A DNA stretch of 56,263 nucleotides from a virus. Of this stretch, positions 1-8,222 are shown piece after piece (position 1 is the first letter of the stretch; each line of letters starts with the position of its first letter). Location of the stretch: IMG/VR virus record IMGVR_UViG_3300032309_001984, positions 1 through 56,263 of that record; one strand, written 5' to 3'. The notes beneath the pieces were generated by a model, which was not told where the DNA came from, ran no database searches, and saw nothing but the letters and a program-made list of their open reading frames with translations. The translations under genes and the position numbers were made by a program.

Positions 1-13
1 CTCTGGGCAATGG

Positions 14-19
14 TATACT
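14..19 (+). promoter_or_regulatory. Extended -10 promoter
   Basis: TGG-TATACT at the left edge of the window, followed about 20 nt later by CTGGAGA as ribosome binding site. The same layout (TGGTATACTT, spacer, CTGGAGA) recurs before the gene at 8886, so it looks like a conventional leadered promoter of this phage. Confidence 0.6.
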
Positions 20-50
20 TGAGTATCACCTATCTGGAGAGGGCTTTGTC

Positions 51-575
51 ATGACCTGTATTGCAGTTGTACGCCATGAAGATAAAATTTACATGGCTGG
101 AGATCGTGGGGCATCAGATGATGGCACCATTCTAGCACTTGAAGCACCAAAGGTTTGGAAGATAGGCCCATACTTAATTGGATATGCTGGATCAATGGAC
201 GGAGAAAGAATCCGTTACAACTTTAAACCAACTGCCCCCAACATTAAAGACACAGATAGGTTTATGCAGACAAGGTTTATTAAAGAACTAAAAGAATTCT
301 ACAATGAGTTTTGGGTTGACACATCAAAAGATGGAGACCTTGGTTTAATTATTGCAGTTCGTGGAAACATCTATGAGCATAGTTCTGCGGACATGTCTTT
401 ATCTAAGTATACACTCCCATACCTTGCTATGGGGTCTGGAGCAGAGTATGCATATGGAGTTTTATATGCAACAGATAAACAAAAAAATGCAAGGAATAGA
501 GTAATCCAAGCAGTAAATGCTGCAATTAAATTTAACCCATCATGCATGGGCCCAGTTGACATCGTCAGTCTATAG
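51..575 (+). CDS. Proteasome beta/HslV-like Ntn-hydrolase
   Basis: 174-aa protein of the proteasome/HslV peptidase fold. The second residue is Thr, which would become the N-terminal nucleophile once Met is removed; counting from it, Asp sits at 17 (AGDR) and Lys at 33 (APK), exactly the positions of the catalytic Asp17 and Lys33 of proteasome beta subunits. A GSGAEYAYGVL segment matches the GSGxxYAxGVL region around Ser129. The region where Asp166 is expected reads NPS, so that residue is probably replaced. Known family members are compartmentalised threonine peptidases; no ATPase or Pup-like partner is visible in this window. The role in infection is unknown (protein turnover or virion maturation are guesses). 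Assignment good, substrate unknown. Confidence 0.8.
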   Translation: MTCIAVVRHEDKIYMAGDRGASDDGTILALEAPKVWKIGPYLIGYAGSMDGERIRYNFKPTAPNIKDTDRFMQTRFIKELKEFYNEFWVDTSKDGDLGLIIAVRGNIYEHSSADMSLSKYTLPYLAMGSGAEYAYGVLYATDKQKNARNRVIQAVNAAIKFNPSCMGPVDIVSL

Positions 576-590
576 GAGTATACTTTTAAT

Positions 591-812
591 ATGAGCGAAG
601 AATTTGAAGAGATTCTAAAAGGTATTCAAGCGACTGAATTAGATTATGATGAATTTGAAATCTGGCTAAATAATGGAATTGAGCGTGGATGGATAACAGA
701 GCCTTTCTGTAATACTCATGATGGAGATCCATACATGAGTGATGAAGAGCAAGAAGAGTGGGAGTCTGGCGGAGATCCTTGCCAGGTAGTATTTAAAATA
801 AAGGAGCAGTAA
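591..812 (+). CDS. Acidic hypothetical protein
   Basis: 73 aa, strongly acidic (many Glu/Asp), no recognised domain. A TATACT box at 579-584 ends 6 nt before the ATG, while AGGAG at 574-578 lies 12 nt upstream, so it may be transcribed leaderless from its own promoter as well as by read-through from the peptidase gene. Confidence 0.7.
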   Translation: MSEEFEEILKGIQATELDYDEFEIWLNNGIERGWITEPFCNTHDGDPYMSDEEQEEWESGGDPCQVVFKIKEQ

Positions 813-817
813 TTTAA

Positions 818-1951
818 ATGTGTATAGTTTGTGTATCTACAGTAACAGTTGCGTCTTTGCTTGCACCAACCCAAGCACCAGTTGAAGTAAAGCCTATTCA
901 AAAAAATATTCAAGAGTATGAGTTTACTAATAAGTCATGCTCTCAGTCTAACTTAAATAAAGTTAAAAACAATACAATATGTTTAAAAAATGGAAAAGTT
1001 TATAGATGGGCTGTAAAAAAATCACCTGTTGTGACACCAACACCAACTCCAACACCAACACCAACGCCCACACCTACACCTAGTGCAAAAACACAACCTG
1101 CAGAAGAAGTTACAACACTTCAAAAAATTTATAAAAAAATTACTGAGCATTACAACAATAAAAGTGATTTCAGACTTACAGTAATCAAAAGTCCTCTTGT
1201 AAATGAAAAAAGAGTATTAGAGATTGTTCAAAAATATGAGACAGCAATAAATGCATACCCTGTTAACACAAATAGAAAAATTACTTGGGTTTTTGTAAGC
1301 GAAGAAGAAAAGCAATGGTATGTAAAAAAATCTTTAGAGATAGATAACTATGACTGGACATCTTGGTGGGATAAGGGTAAATGCTTTATTTCTTCATCTA
1401 CTGTTTGCGCTTATGGAAATTCAGATACTAGAAATCCAATATTTTATATGGTTGTAGGATCAAAGTCTTCTTGGACAGAACAAGATCAAATGAATGCAGA
1501 ACATGAAGCAGCACATATCTATCAAATGATGACATGGTCAAATGGCTACCCATCTTGTTGGGTTGTAGAAGGACAAGCAAATGCATTGGGTATTGCAATG
1601 GCATCTAGATATAAGCAAGTGCTTACAGCAAGAAACGGTCAAATTTTAGAAATGTCAAAGTTTGTTCCAAATTATCAAAAAATGTCTAAAGAGGAATGGA
1701 TTAACCTCTTTAAAAAATATAATAACGACAATGATTCTTGTATAAAAGATTTAGCAGGCTACTCTTTAGGAATGGTGGCTGTAGAGTCTTTGTTTTTAAA
1801 TAGTTCTGCATCAGATGTTGATAAGTTTATAATTAACTACTCACAAACTTTAAATCTTGAAAAATCTTTAAATTCTATTTTAGGCATAACTCTTGATCAG
1901 TTTTATATTAATTTTGCTGACCATATGACTAATGCATTAAAGGGTAGGTAA
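818..1951 (+). CDS. Secreted gluzincin metalloprotease with PT linker
   Basis: 377 aa. Order: short hydrophobic N terminus ending near Ala-Pro-Thr (signal peptide candidate, residues 1-20); a small Cys-containing module (about 38-65; C...C with NGKVYRW) resembling the SGKK(L/V)xW cell-surface module found in planktonic actinobacteria; a (PT)n linker (about 72-90); then a protease domain. The zinc site is HEAAH (about residue 226) with a downstream EGQAN carrying the third ligand Glu, the peptidase-MA-like gluzincin pattern. AAGGAG lies 11 nt before the start. Likely exported or virion-associated; may cleave host surface proteins. The domain composition suggests capture from an actinobacterial host. 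Confidence 0.72.
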   Translation: MCIVCVSTVTVASLLAPTQAPVEVKPIQKNIQEYEFTNKSCSQSNLNKVKNNTICLKNGKVYRWAVKKSPVVTPTPTPTPTPTPTPTPSAKTQPAEEVTTLQKIYKKITEHYNNKSDFRLTVIKSPLVNEKRVLEIVQKYETAINAYPVNTNRKITWVFVSEEEKQWYVKKSLEIDNYDWTSWWDKGKCFISSSTVCAYGNSDTRNPIFYMVVGSKSSWTEQDQMNAEHEAAHIYQMMTWSNGYPSCWVVEGQANALGIAMASRYKQVLTARNGQILEMSKFVPNYQKMSKEEWINLFKKYNNDNDSCIKDLAGYSLGMVAVESLFLNSSASDVDKFIINYSQTLNLEKSLNSILGITLDQFYINFADHMTNALKGR

Positions 1952-1957
1952 TAATTA

Positions 1958-2053
1958 ATGAAAAAAATTAAATCAATTTATCTTGCAGTAAAAAATTATT
2001 TTATTATCAAAAAAATAAAAAAAATACTTAAAAAAAGAAATTTTATTTATTAA
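1958..2053 (+). CDS. Tiny Lys-rich peptide A
   Basis: 31 aa, about one third Lys, alternating with Ile/Leu/Phe, ending FIY. Its TAA overlaps the ATG of the next gene (TAATG), so translation is probably coupled. A second copy of the same kind (ending GFIY) precedes the paralogous downstream gene at 2874, which argues that this is a real gene and not chance. Could be an amphipathic helix. Confidence 0.55.
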   Translation: MKKIKSIYLAVKNYFIIKKIKKILKKRNFIY

Positions 2054-2877
2054 TGAAAAAATTAAAAAATTTTTATATAGTTCCAGACTCTGTATCTGAA
2101 AATAGTTTATCTTTTGACAGTTTGTTTTTAGATATTCCAAAATCAAATATTCCTTTAGATATTGAAAAATGGACAAAACTATTTAAAAAAAATCATTCTG
2201 AAACTTTTATTTCAGAAATTAATAGTCTTGGATTTCGTTCCGATGAATTTAAAACAAAGCATAACGACAAGCATATTCTTTTTTTAGGTTGCTCTTATAC
2301 TTGGGGAACTGGCATGTACCTTGAAGAGGTTTGGTCAAAAATGCTATATGAAAAAATTAAAAAAGAAAGTGGTGCTTCTGGATTTTTTAATCTTGGCGTA
2401 CCAGGAGACTCTATATATTCTTCAGTAACAAACGCTTTTAAATATTTTAAAAATTTTGGTAACCCAGATATTTTATTTTTTAATATACAAGATATAAAAA
2501 GATTTTATGCATACAACAAAGAAGATGATTTTTTTTATAGATCAACAGTTTCAGATAGTCAGGTTTTAGAATTAATGGCTTATCAATATTATTATATGTT
2601 AGAGCAATATTGTGCAGCAAACAAAATTCTTTTAATAGGTTTTACTTGGTGCTTAGGGTATGAAATTCATCCACTGGACAATCTTAAAAGTTTTAGTTAT
2701 CCTAAAATAAAAAATGTTTCAGATTTTGTTTTAAAGTATAAAAATGAAAACTCGAATCAAGAAGAATCTCTTGTCGCAAGAGATGGATCTCATATGGGAA
2801 AGGCTTATCATAAATATTGGTCTGAATATGCATATGCTCAATACAAAAAAACATTAAATGGTATAATAGAAATATGA
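2053..2877 (+). CDS. SGNH/GDSL-like hydrolase-fold protein, copy 1
   Basis: 274 aa. Near residues 75-90 it has ILFLGCSYTWGTG, the block I position of SGNH hydrolases (GxSxT with Cys before the Ser), followed by a FNLGVPGDS block II-like stretch; near the C terminus a D-G-S-H (RDGSHMGKAYH) could supply the catalytic Asp/His pair. Family members act as esterases or sugar O-acetyl hydrolases/transferases. Lies in a tandem duplication with the gene at 2957 and just upstream of a carbamoyltransferase, which suggests carbohydrate modification. Very AT-rich codons. Confidence 0.65.
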   Translation: MKKLKNFYIVPDSVSENSLSFDSLFLDIPKSNIPLDIEKWTKLFKKNHSETFISEINSLGFRSDEFKTKHNDKHILFLGCSYTWGTGMYLEEVWSKMLYEKIKKESGASGFFNLGVPGDSIYSSVTNAFKYFKNFGNPDILFFNIQDIKRFYAYNKEDDFFYRSTVSDSQVLELMAYQYYYMLEQYCAANKILLIGFTWCLGYEIHPLDNLKSFSYPKIKNVSDFVLKYKNENSNQEESLVARDGSHMGKAYHKYWSEYAYAQYKKTLNGIIEI

Positions 2878-2957
2878 TAAAAATTAAATATTATCTTGCA
2901 AAAATTAAAAAATTAATAAAGAAAAAAAATAAAAAATCAAAGGGATTTATTTATTAA
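2874..2957 (+). CDS. Tiny Lys-rich peptide B
   Basis: 27 aa, highly basic, ends KGFIY like peptide A. ATGA overlap with the stop of the preceding SGNH gene and TAATG overlap with the next start. Same position relative to an SGNH paralogue as peptide A, so the pair [peptide + SGNH] was duplicated as a unit. Confidence 0.55.
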   Translation: MIKIKYYLAKIKKLIKKKNKKSKGFIY

Positions 2958-3886
2958 TGGATATTCTAACTATTTTAACTATGAAAGAGAACACAAGTAG
3001 CCAGTACTCAAAAACAAAAGAAGAGTATGTAGATTTTTTGTTTAAGAACAAACTTGAAACTTTTCAATCTAATAAATCAACAAGAGGCTTTTATAGGGGT
3101 GATGTTCTTGTAGATCAAGAGACTGAATATGAAAACAATTCTTTTGGATATCGTGGTGGTGAATGGTTGGGACAAGCAGATGTGTTAGCGCTAGGATGCT
3201 CAATGACCTATGGAGTTGGTATTCCAATGGATGGAAGTTGGCCAGCAATTTTATCTAAAATTATAAATAAAAATGTAAGAAATTTATCTCAGCCAGGAGC
3301 ATCAATTAATGAGATAGTTGCAAAAGCCTTTAAATATTTTGAAATGTTTGGAAATCCTAAAACAATAGTATGCTTATTCCCAGACCCATACCGAATAACT
3401 ATTTCAAACAATCAAAATTTAATAACCTCTCAAGACAAAGAAGATAGGTTACTTACTACAGTTTTTTTAAATGGTCTTCACGATATTGAAAAACGAGAAA
3501 AATATTTAAAAAAGCCATATTGCTATGAAGATGTTTTACCACAAGAAGTTCCAATATTTTTTTCAACTCAGTATATTCATATGTTAGAACAATATTGCAA
3601 ATCAAATAATATTAATTTGGTATGGTCAACATGGTTTAATGATTTTGGCAAAGCAATAGATTCAGTTGAAGATACAATTTTTAATAATTTTTTTTATAGT
3701 AATGAATTTCCTATTGATTTAAAAGATGTTGAAACTGAATGTCATAAAGAATATGTAAAAGATTTTATAAAATACTTTGATTCAGGGTTAGACATCGAGG
3801 ATAATTATGACTACAGGCACCCTGGAGTTCACAAGCATATACACATTGCAGAAGTATTTTATAATAAAATAAAAGAGATGCTATGA
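2957..3886 (+). CDS. SGNH/GDSL-like hydrolase-fold protein, copy 2
   Basis: 309 aa, paralogue of the preceding large gene: ALGCSMTYGVG at block I, NLSQPGASINEI at block II, shared KYFExFGNP, and a C-terminal DYRHPGVHKH with Asp and His. Divergent elsewhere. The ATGA overlap with the carbamoyltransferase gene implies one operon from about 818 to 5313. Confidence 0.65.
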   Translation: MDILTILTMKENTSSQYSKTKEEYVDFLFKNKLETFQSNKSTRGFYRGDVLVDQETEYENNSFGYRGGEWLGQADVLALGCSMTYGVGIPMDGSWPAILSKIINKNVRNLSQPGASINEIVAKAFKYFEMFGNPKTIVCLFPDPYRITISNNQNLITSQDKEDRLLTTVFLNGLHDIEKREKYLKKPYCYEDVLPQEVPIFFSTQYIHMLEQYCKSNNINLVWSTWFNDFGKAIDSVEDTIFNNFFYSNEFPIDLKDVETECHKEYVKDFIKYFDSGLDIEDNYDYRHPGVHKHIHIAEVFYNKIKEML

Positions 3887-5313
3887 TAATTTTAGGGGTC
3901 AATGAAACAACCCATGATGCATCTATTTCTTTAATTAAAGATGGAGAGATACTTTTTGCAGGACACGCAGAAAGATACAGTAAGAAAAAAAATGATTGGT
4001 TTACAAACAAAGAACTAATTAAAGATGCATTGCAGTATGGATATCCAGATCAAATTGCATATTACGAAAAGCCTTTGCTCAAAAAACTTAGAATAAATAC
4101 TAGAGGTGGCTTTGGTGGGGGTACACCATGGTTTGAATCCACAGAACTTAGAGACTTACCAAGAAAAAACTTTGGTCATCACTACTCTCATGCAGCAGCA
4201 GGATACTACACAAGCGCATTTAATGATGCCTGTATCGTTGTTTTGGATGCAATTGGTGAGTTTAACACATCAACAATATGGGTTGGTGAGGGCGACAAGA
4301 TTAAACTTAAGTACAAAAAAAATTATCCAGTCAGTTTTGGATTGTTCTATTCTGCATTTACACAACTGGTTGGTCTTATGCCAAACCAAGAAGAATATAT
4401 TATGATGGGTATGGCTGCTTACGGAGATTGGACAAAATATTATAAAAAAGTTGACGAGTATTTTCCAAATTACGATGAGCAAAAATATAATTTTCATAAG
4501 GGAATCACTTACTGGGGATGGGTTTCAGAACAAGATAAGTTTGATATAGCAGCAGCAGTACAAATGGTATACGAGCAAAGGTTAAACCAATTTATGCGTA
4601 TGGCAAAGCATCTTACTGGAAAGAATAATTTAGTATTTATGGGTGGTTGTGCTCTTAATTCTTCAGCCAATACCCTTCTTTGGAATATCTTTAAAGATGT
4701 TTGGATCATGCCAAACCCAGGGGATGCTGGAAGTTCATTGGGTGCTGCAGCAGCATTATACGGTAAGCATATTGACTGGAATACTCCTTATCTTGGTTAT
4801 GATTTAGGTGGTGATTATCCCGTTCAAAAAATTGTTGACGGTATATTAAAAGATGGAATTGTTGCAGTAGCAGCAGGAAGAGCAGAGTATGGACCCAGAG
4901 CATTAGGAAATAGAAGCATTCTTGCAGATCCAAGAGATCCACTAATTAAAGACAAGGTAAATCTAATTAAACAAAGAGAACTATTCAGACCATTTGCTCC
5001 AGTAGTTATGGAAGAGTGTGCCTCTAAATGGTTTGATATGGACTTTACAAGCCCTTACATGCAGTATACAGTCAAGTGCTTACAGCCTGAGAAGATACCA
5101 TCTGTAGTTCATGCTGATGGAACATCAAGGGTACAAACTGTCAATAGAGACCAGCATCGTGGTCTGTATAGGGTTTTAAATAAATTTTATCTTGAAACTG
5201 GTGTTCCAGTATTGCTTAACACTAGTCTTAATATAAAAGGTCAACCACTTCTTAATGATGAGATTGACATTATTAAATGGGAAAAAGAGTATAACTTTAC
5301 AATATTTGGGTAA
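3883..5313 (+). CDS. Carbamoyltransferase (NodU/CmcH/TobZ family)
   Basis: 476 aa. N-terminal HSP70-like ATPase fold begins MIILGVNETTHDAS and contains GHAER and FGHHYSHAAAG, the His-rich metal/carbamoyl-phosphate region; a GGCALNSSANT segment follows; the C-terminal domain has EYGPRALGNRSILADPRD and FRPFAPVV, signature motifs of this family. Members transfer carbamoyl from carbamoyl phosphate via carbamoyl-AMP to a hydroxyl on a sugar, antibiotic or Nod factor. Shorter than many homologues (500-600 aa) but both domains are present. With the two SGNH proteins upstream it probably decorates a glycan or nucleotide; the acceptor cannot be read from sequence. Confidence 0.9.
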   Translation: MIILGVNETTHDASISLIKDGEILFAGHAERYSKKKNDWFTNKELIKDALQYGYPDQIAYYEKPLLKKLRINTRGGFGGGTPWFESTELRDLPRKNFGHHYSHAAAGYYTSAFNDACIVVLDAIGEFNTSTIWVGEGDKIKLKYKKNYPVSFGLFYSAFTQLVGLMPNQEEYIMMGMAAYGDWTKYYKKVDEYFPNYDEQKYNFHKGITYWGWVSEQDKFDIAAAVQMVYEQRLNQFMRMAKHLTGKNNLVFMGGCALNSSANTLLWNIFKDVWIMPNPGDAGSSLGAAAALYGKHIDWNTPYLGYDLGGDYPVQKIVDGILKDGIVAVAAGRAEYGPRALGNRSILADPRDPLIKDKVNLIKQRELFRPFAPVVMEECASKWFDMDFTSPYMQYTVKCLQPEKIPSVVHADGTSRVQTVNRDQHRGLYRVLNKFYLETGVPVLLNTSLNIKGQPLLNDEIDIIKWEKEYNFTIFG

Positions 5314-5318
5314 GATGG

Positions 5319-5324
5319 TATAAT
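5319..5324 (+). promoter_or_regulatory. Promoter for CHAP lysin gene
   Basis: TGGTATAAT just after the carbamoyltransferase stop, with AAAGGAGG at 5336-5343 as a strong ribosome binding site 7 nt before the start at 5350. Confidence 0.65.
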
Positions 5325-5349
5325 AGATAAGAGACAAAGGAGGCCAGAT

Positions 5350-6033
5350 ATGGCAGCAAAAGGATCGGTAGAAGCAATCATAGAGGTTGCAAAGAAAGAA
5401 GTGGGCACAATTGAAGGCCCAAAGGATAATGAAACAAAATATGGTGCATGGATTAAGGTAAACTTTCAGCCATGGTGCCAGTCATTCGTTTCTTGGTCAG
5501 CATTTACTGCTGGAGTAAAATCATTTCCAAAGTCTGCATCAACAGTTGCAGCATCAGATTGGTTTAAGAAGGCTGAGCGTTGGTCAGATGCTCGCAATGA
5601 TGATCCACAAGCAGGAGACTGGATCTATTTTGATTTTCCAGATGACGGTGTAAATCGTATTTCACATGTTGGTCTATGCATCAAGAACAATGGAGATGGA
5701 ACCATTCAGGTTATTGAAGGAAATACTTCTGGAACCGCAAAGGGAGATCAAAGAAATGGCGGAATGTGTGTAGAAAAGACTCGTGCTTATGTAAAAAATA
5801 ATAAGAAGAAGTTAGTTAATGCCGTAGTTGGTTGGGGTCGTCCAGTATATACTGGTGAAGAAAATGCTCCACTTTTAAATAAAGTAGCAGCAACAGCAAC
5901 CATAGCATCTCCACCATATTTTCCACCACCATATTTCTCAGCATCATGGGGTGGCGGAGGAACTGCTCCAGCACCGCAAGTAGAAAAGAAAGCACCCGCA
6001 AAGCCTAAAACTAATTCAAAAAAGGCAAAGTAA
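5350..6033 (+). CDS. CHAP-domain peptidoglycan hydrolase with PYFPPPYF tail
   Basis: 227 aa. CHAP/NlpC-like amidase-peptidase core: Cys in WCQSFVSW (about residue 43), His in ISHVGL (about 101) and acidic/Asn in VIEGNTS (about 117). The C terminus has a proline-aromatic motif [16 protein letters not shown], then an Ala/Lys/Pro tail. The same motif appears four times in the large fibre protein at 46239, so the lysin may be mounted on or assembled with the virion, or both may bind the same surface ligand. Likely endolysin or virion-associated lysin; no signal peptide. Confidence 0.82.
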   Translation: MAAKGSVEAIIEVAKKEVGTIEGPKDNETKYGAWIKVNFQPWCQSFVSWSAFTAGVKSFPKSASTVAASDWFKKAERWSDARNDDPQAGDWIYFDFPDDGVNRISHVGLCIKNNGDGTIQVIEGNTSGTAKGDQRNGGMCVEKTRAYVKNNKKKLVNAVVGWGRPVYTGEENAPLLNKVAATATIASPPYFPPPYFSASWGGGGTAPAPQVEKKAPAKPKTNSKKAK

Positions 6034-6233
6034 TGGAATCAACAAAAAGAACATTACTAAAAACTGTTAGTTGGGAAACGTTTCATCTAGTTGGAGTTGC
6101 TGGAGTTATCTATCTCTTTACTGGCGAATGGGAATACGCAAGCCTTGGAGCGCTTTTATACATTGGATGGGAAGCACTTGGATACTTTATCCATGAAAGA
6201 GTTTGGGCAAAGTTTGGAAACAAGGTTTCTTAA
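6033..6233 (+). CDS. DUF2061 small membrane protein 1
   Basis: 66 aa. Pattern of DUF2061: TLLKTVSWETFH near the N terminus, two hydrophobic helices, and a terminal FIHERVWAKFG (HERVW motif). TAATG overlap with the lysin gene. One of three such proteins in the window (also 9919 and 10119). Function unknown for the family. Confidence 0.8.
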   Translation: MESTKRTLLKTVSWETFHLVGVAGVIYLFTGEWEYASLGALLYIGWEALGYFIHERVWAKFGNKVS

Positions 6234-6237
6234 TAAT

Positions 6238-6843
6238 ATGAATACTGAGAAAGGGGAAGTCATTAAAAGCATAAACAATAAACTTTTTATAATAGAAGAC
6301 TTCCTCTTTCCAGAAACTTGTGAACTTCTTATTAAAGAGTTTTCAAAAGATTTAAAAAATATTGGAAAGCCTGGAATCTTTGGTGGGCCAGGTGGCGATG
6401 AAAATAAGGACGCAAGGCTGACATCATCTTTAAATAAGATATCAAAGAAGACAGATGATTCTGAGTATAACGTTGCTATTGATTTGTTTACATCAATTTG
6501 TACAAATATTGAAAAAACTGCTTCAATAATATTTAAGAAAGATCTTGTTTTAAGGTCATACTTTTATAGTCATATGAAAGAAGGTGGGAAAAATTCTTTG
6601 CATACAGACAATTACTCTGAAGACTATGCAGAAGATTTTTCAGCAATACTATATCTTTCAGATTCTTATCAGGGTGGATTAATAAGTTTTCCCAAACTAG
6701 AGACAAAATTAAGGCCAAAGCCAGGGACTTTAATTACGTTCATCGGTAATGAAGAGTTAGAGCACGAAGTGGAAGAAGTTTCTGCTGGAGACAGAGTTAA
6801 TATTATATGCTTTTTAAATGAAAGGAGAAATCATGAGAATTAA
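6238..6843 (+). CDS. 2-oxoglutarate/Fe(II) oxygenase, prolyl-hydroxylase type
   Basis: 201 aa from the ATG at 6238, 4 nt after the DUF2061 stop. Fe ligands: H-T-D in SLHTDNY and the distal His in ELEHEV, with Arg in GDRVNI for 2OG binding; LYLSDSYQGGLISFP is the usual strand-turn signature between them. First of eight clear members of the superfamily in the window. Substrate unknown. Confidence 0.85.
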   Translation: MNTEKGEVIKSINNKLFIIEDFLFPETCELLIKEFSKDLKNIGKPGIFGGPGGDENKDARLTSSLNKISKKTDDSEYNVAIDLFTSICTNIEKTASIIFKKDLVLRSYFYSHMKEGGKNSLHTDNYSEDYAEDFSAILYLSDSYQGGLISFPKLETKLRPKPGTLITFIGNEELEHEVEEVSAGDRVNIICFLNERRNHEN

Positions 6844-6940
6844 AATAATTAGATTTGTTGTTAAAGCCCTAGGATATGAATGGGGCGGAGATTTGCTTAA
6901 TGCACCAATTTGGACAGTTAAAGAAAAGAAAAAGAAGTAA
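6833..6940 (+). CDS. Small basic protein
   Basis: 35 aa, starts inside the end of the oxygenase gene after AAAGGAG and ends TAATG on the next start. Basic ends, central GYEWGGDLLNAPIW. Supported by the good ribosome binding site and coupled overlaps at both ends. Confidence 0.55.
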   Translation: MRIKIIRFVVKALGYEWGGDLLNAPIWTVKEKKKK

Positions 6941-7122
6941 TGGCTATTTATGAATATAATTGCAATCAGTGCAATGATAATTTTATTAAGCAAAGATCTA
7001 TTTCAGAGGATGATCCAGGGTATAAGTGTGAAACTTGCAATTCAGATCTAACTCGTGTATACTCTAATATAGGAGCAGTTTTCAACGGTAGTGGATTTTA
7101 TTCCACTGATAACAGAAAGTAG
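6940..7122 (+). CDS. FmdB-like zinc ribbon protein
   Basis: 60 aa. MAIYEYNCNQC...CETCNSDL is the FmdB/CxxC_CxxC_SSSS zinc-ribbon pattern with two CxxC knuckles and a GSGFYSTD tail typical of this family. A putative regulatory or nucleic-acid-binding protein; no proven function. Confidence 0.85.
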   Translation: MAIYEYNCNQCNDNFIKQRSISEDDPGYKCETCNSDLTRVYSNIGAVFNGSGFYSTDNRK

Positions 7123-7131
7123 TAGTATACT

Positions 7132-7389
7132 ATGAAGACAATGATTGATAATCCAGTAATAGAAAAAGAATGGACCCTTAGCCCTAAAGATCGGTGTGAC
7201 TCTTGTGCAGCAGAGGCTTTGGTTCAGGTTAATGGAATTTCTGGAGATTTAATGTTTTGTGGACACCACTATAATAAGATTATGGATAGTGCTGAAGGAT
7301 ATAAAAAGATGATGTCTTTTGCACTTACAATCATTGACGAAAGAGAAAAATTGATTCAAAATAAAATAAAGGATAAAGACTATGTATGA
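7132..7389 (+). CDS. DUF7455-like zinc protein
   Basis: 85 aa. RCDSCAAEALVQV followed by LMFCGHHYNKI gives CxxC plus CxHH, the pattern of the actinobacterial DUF7455 family. A TATACT directly abuts the start codon (7126-7131), too close for a normal leaderless start. Overlaps the nuclease gene by 8 nt. Confidence 0.65.
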   Translation: MKTMIDNPVIEKEWTLSPKDRCDSCAAEALVQVNGISGDLMFCGHHYNKIMDSAEGYKKMMSFALTIIDEREKLIQNKIKDKDYV

Positions 7390-7789
7390 GTATTATGTAA
7401 GAAAAGTAGAGAACGTAGTAGATGGAGACACCATTGATGTTCTTATTGATTTAGGGTTTGATATTCTTTTTGCATCTCGTGTTAGACTGGCTGGTATTGA
7501 TACCCCTGAATCTCGCACAAAGGATCTTGCTGAGAAGGCTCTTGGTCTTGAAGCCAAAGAGTACCTAAAGAAGTCTCTAAAGGATGCCAAGTCTGTTGTA
7601 ATTAAGACTGAGAAGATGGACTCATCTGAAAAGTATGGTCGCATTTTAGGCTGGGTATATGTAGATGGTAACACAGTATCCCTTAATGATATGATGATTA
7701 ATGATGGGTATGCTTGGGGTTATCTTGGAGACACAAAGGTAAAAGATTTTACAGCACTTGCAAAGGCTAGAAAGAAGTCTGGAAAGTGA
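7382..7789 (+). CDS. Thermonuclease-like nuclease (SNase family)
   Basis: 135 aa. VVDGDTIDV, RLAGIDTPES and KYGRILGWVY match staphylococcal nuclease; the catalytic Arg/Glu (RLAGIDTPE) and second Arg (YGR) are present, as is the YAWGY near the C terminus. No signal peptide, so probably intracellular: host DNA degradation or nucleotide scavenging is likely. The GTGA overlap couples it to thioredoxin. Confidence 0.88.
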   Translation: MYEYYVRKVENVVDGDTIDVLIDLGFDILFASRVRLAGIDTPESRTKDLAEKALGLEAKEYLKKSLKDAKSVVIKTEKMDSSEKYGRILGWVYVDGNTVSLNDMMINDGYAWGYLGDTKVKDFTALAKARKKSGK

Positions 7790-8037
7790 GACATGTCCTA
7801 TACTTTACTGCAGACTGGTGTAACCCATGCAAAAGAACAAAACCTTTTGCAGATGAACTTGTGTCTGAAGGCGAGAACATTAAATTTATTGATGCTGACT
7901 CTGAGCCAGATATGATTAAAAATTTTAAAGTTTTAAGCGTTCCAACATTTATTTTAATTGAAAATGAATCTGAAATTAAAAGAATGAATGGTGCAAAAAC
8001 AAAAGAAGAACTGTACAGGTTCATCCATGAAGAATGA
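7786..8037 (+). CDS. Thioredoxin-like protein, WCNPC active site
   Basis: 83 aa, GTG start overlapping the nuclease stop. TADWCNPCKRTKPF holds the CxxC redox site (CNPC instead of CGPC), and SVPTFILI contains the cis-Pro. Shorter than cellular thioredoxin (about 105 aa) because the first strand and helix are missing. Could reduce phage ribonucleotide reductase or the GPx-like proteins found at 20.5 and 23.6 kb. Confidence 0.85.
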   Translation: MRHVLYFTADWCNPCKRTKPFADELVSEGENIKFIDADSEPDMIKNFKVLSVPTFILIENESEIKRMNGAKTKEELYRFIHEE

Positions 8038-8221
8038 GATATCTGATATGATCCTTGATGGAAGCCTTGAGTTTGCTGGAGTAGACGATAAGTCTGGAGA
8101 AATTGTTTATAGTTTTCCTAAAGAAAATTCATTGATAGATTCTGAAGATAGTCAAAGTTATTTTTTTTATGATCAAGTAAAAGAGTTTATTGTAAATAAA
8201 GATAACAAAGAAAAGGAATAA
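8027..8221 (+). CDS. GLEFAG-family small protein 1
   Basis: 64 aa. The N terminus (MILDGSLEFAGVDDKSGEIVY) is clearly related to that of the protein at 10322 (LILNGGLEFAGIDKETGQGLY). Function unknown. Overlaps the thioredoxin end by 11 nt. Confidence 0.6.
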   Translation: MKNEISDMILDGSLEFAGVDDKSGEIVYSFPKENSLIDSEDSQSYFFYDQVKEFIVNKDNKEKE

Positions 8222-8222
8222 A

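Noticed and set aside
1030-1082. ACACCA-type tandem repeat
   Set aside because: It is the (PT)n linker of the metalloprotease, in frame, so not an independent repeat element.
6091-6237. Longer start for the oxygenase at 6238
   Set aside because: It would overlap the DUF2061 gene in another frame; the extra N terminus is not oxygenase-like.
7126-7131. TATACT touching the ATG at 7132 as a leaderless promoter
   Set aside because: Zero spacing would put the transcript start inside the gene, unlike the 6-7 nt spacing elsewhere.
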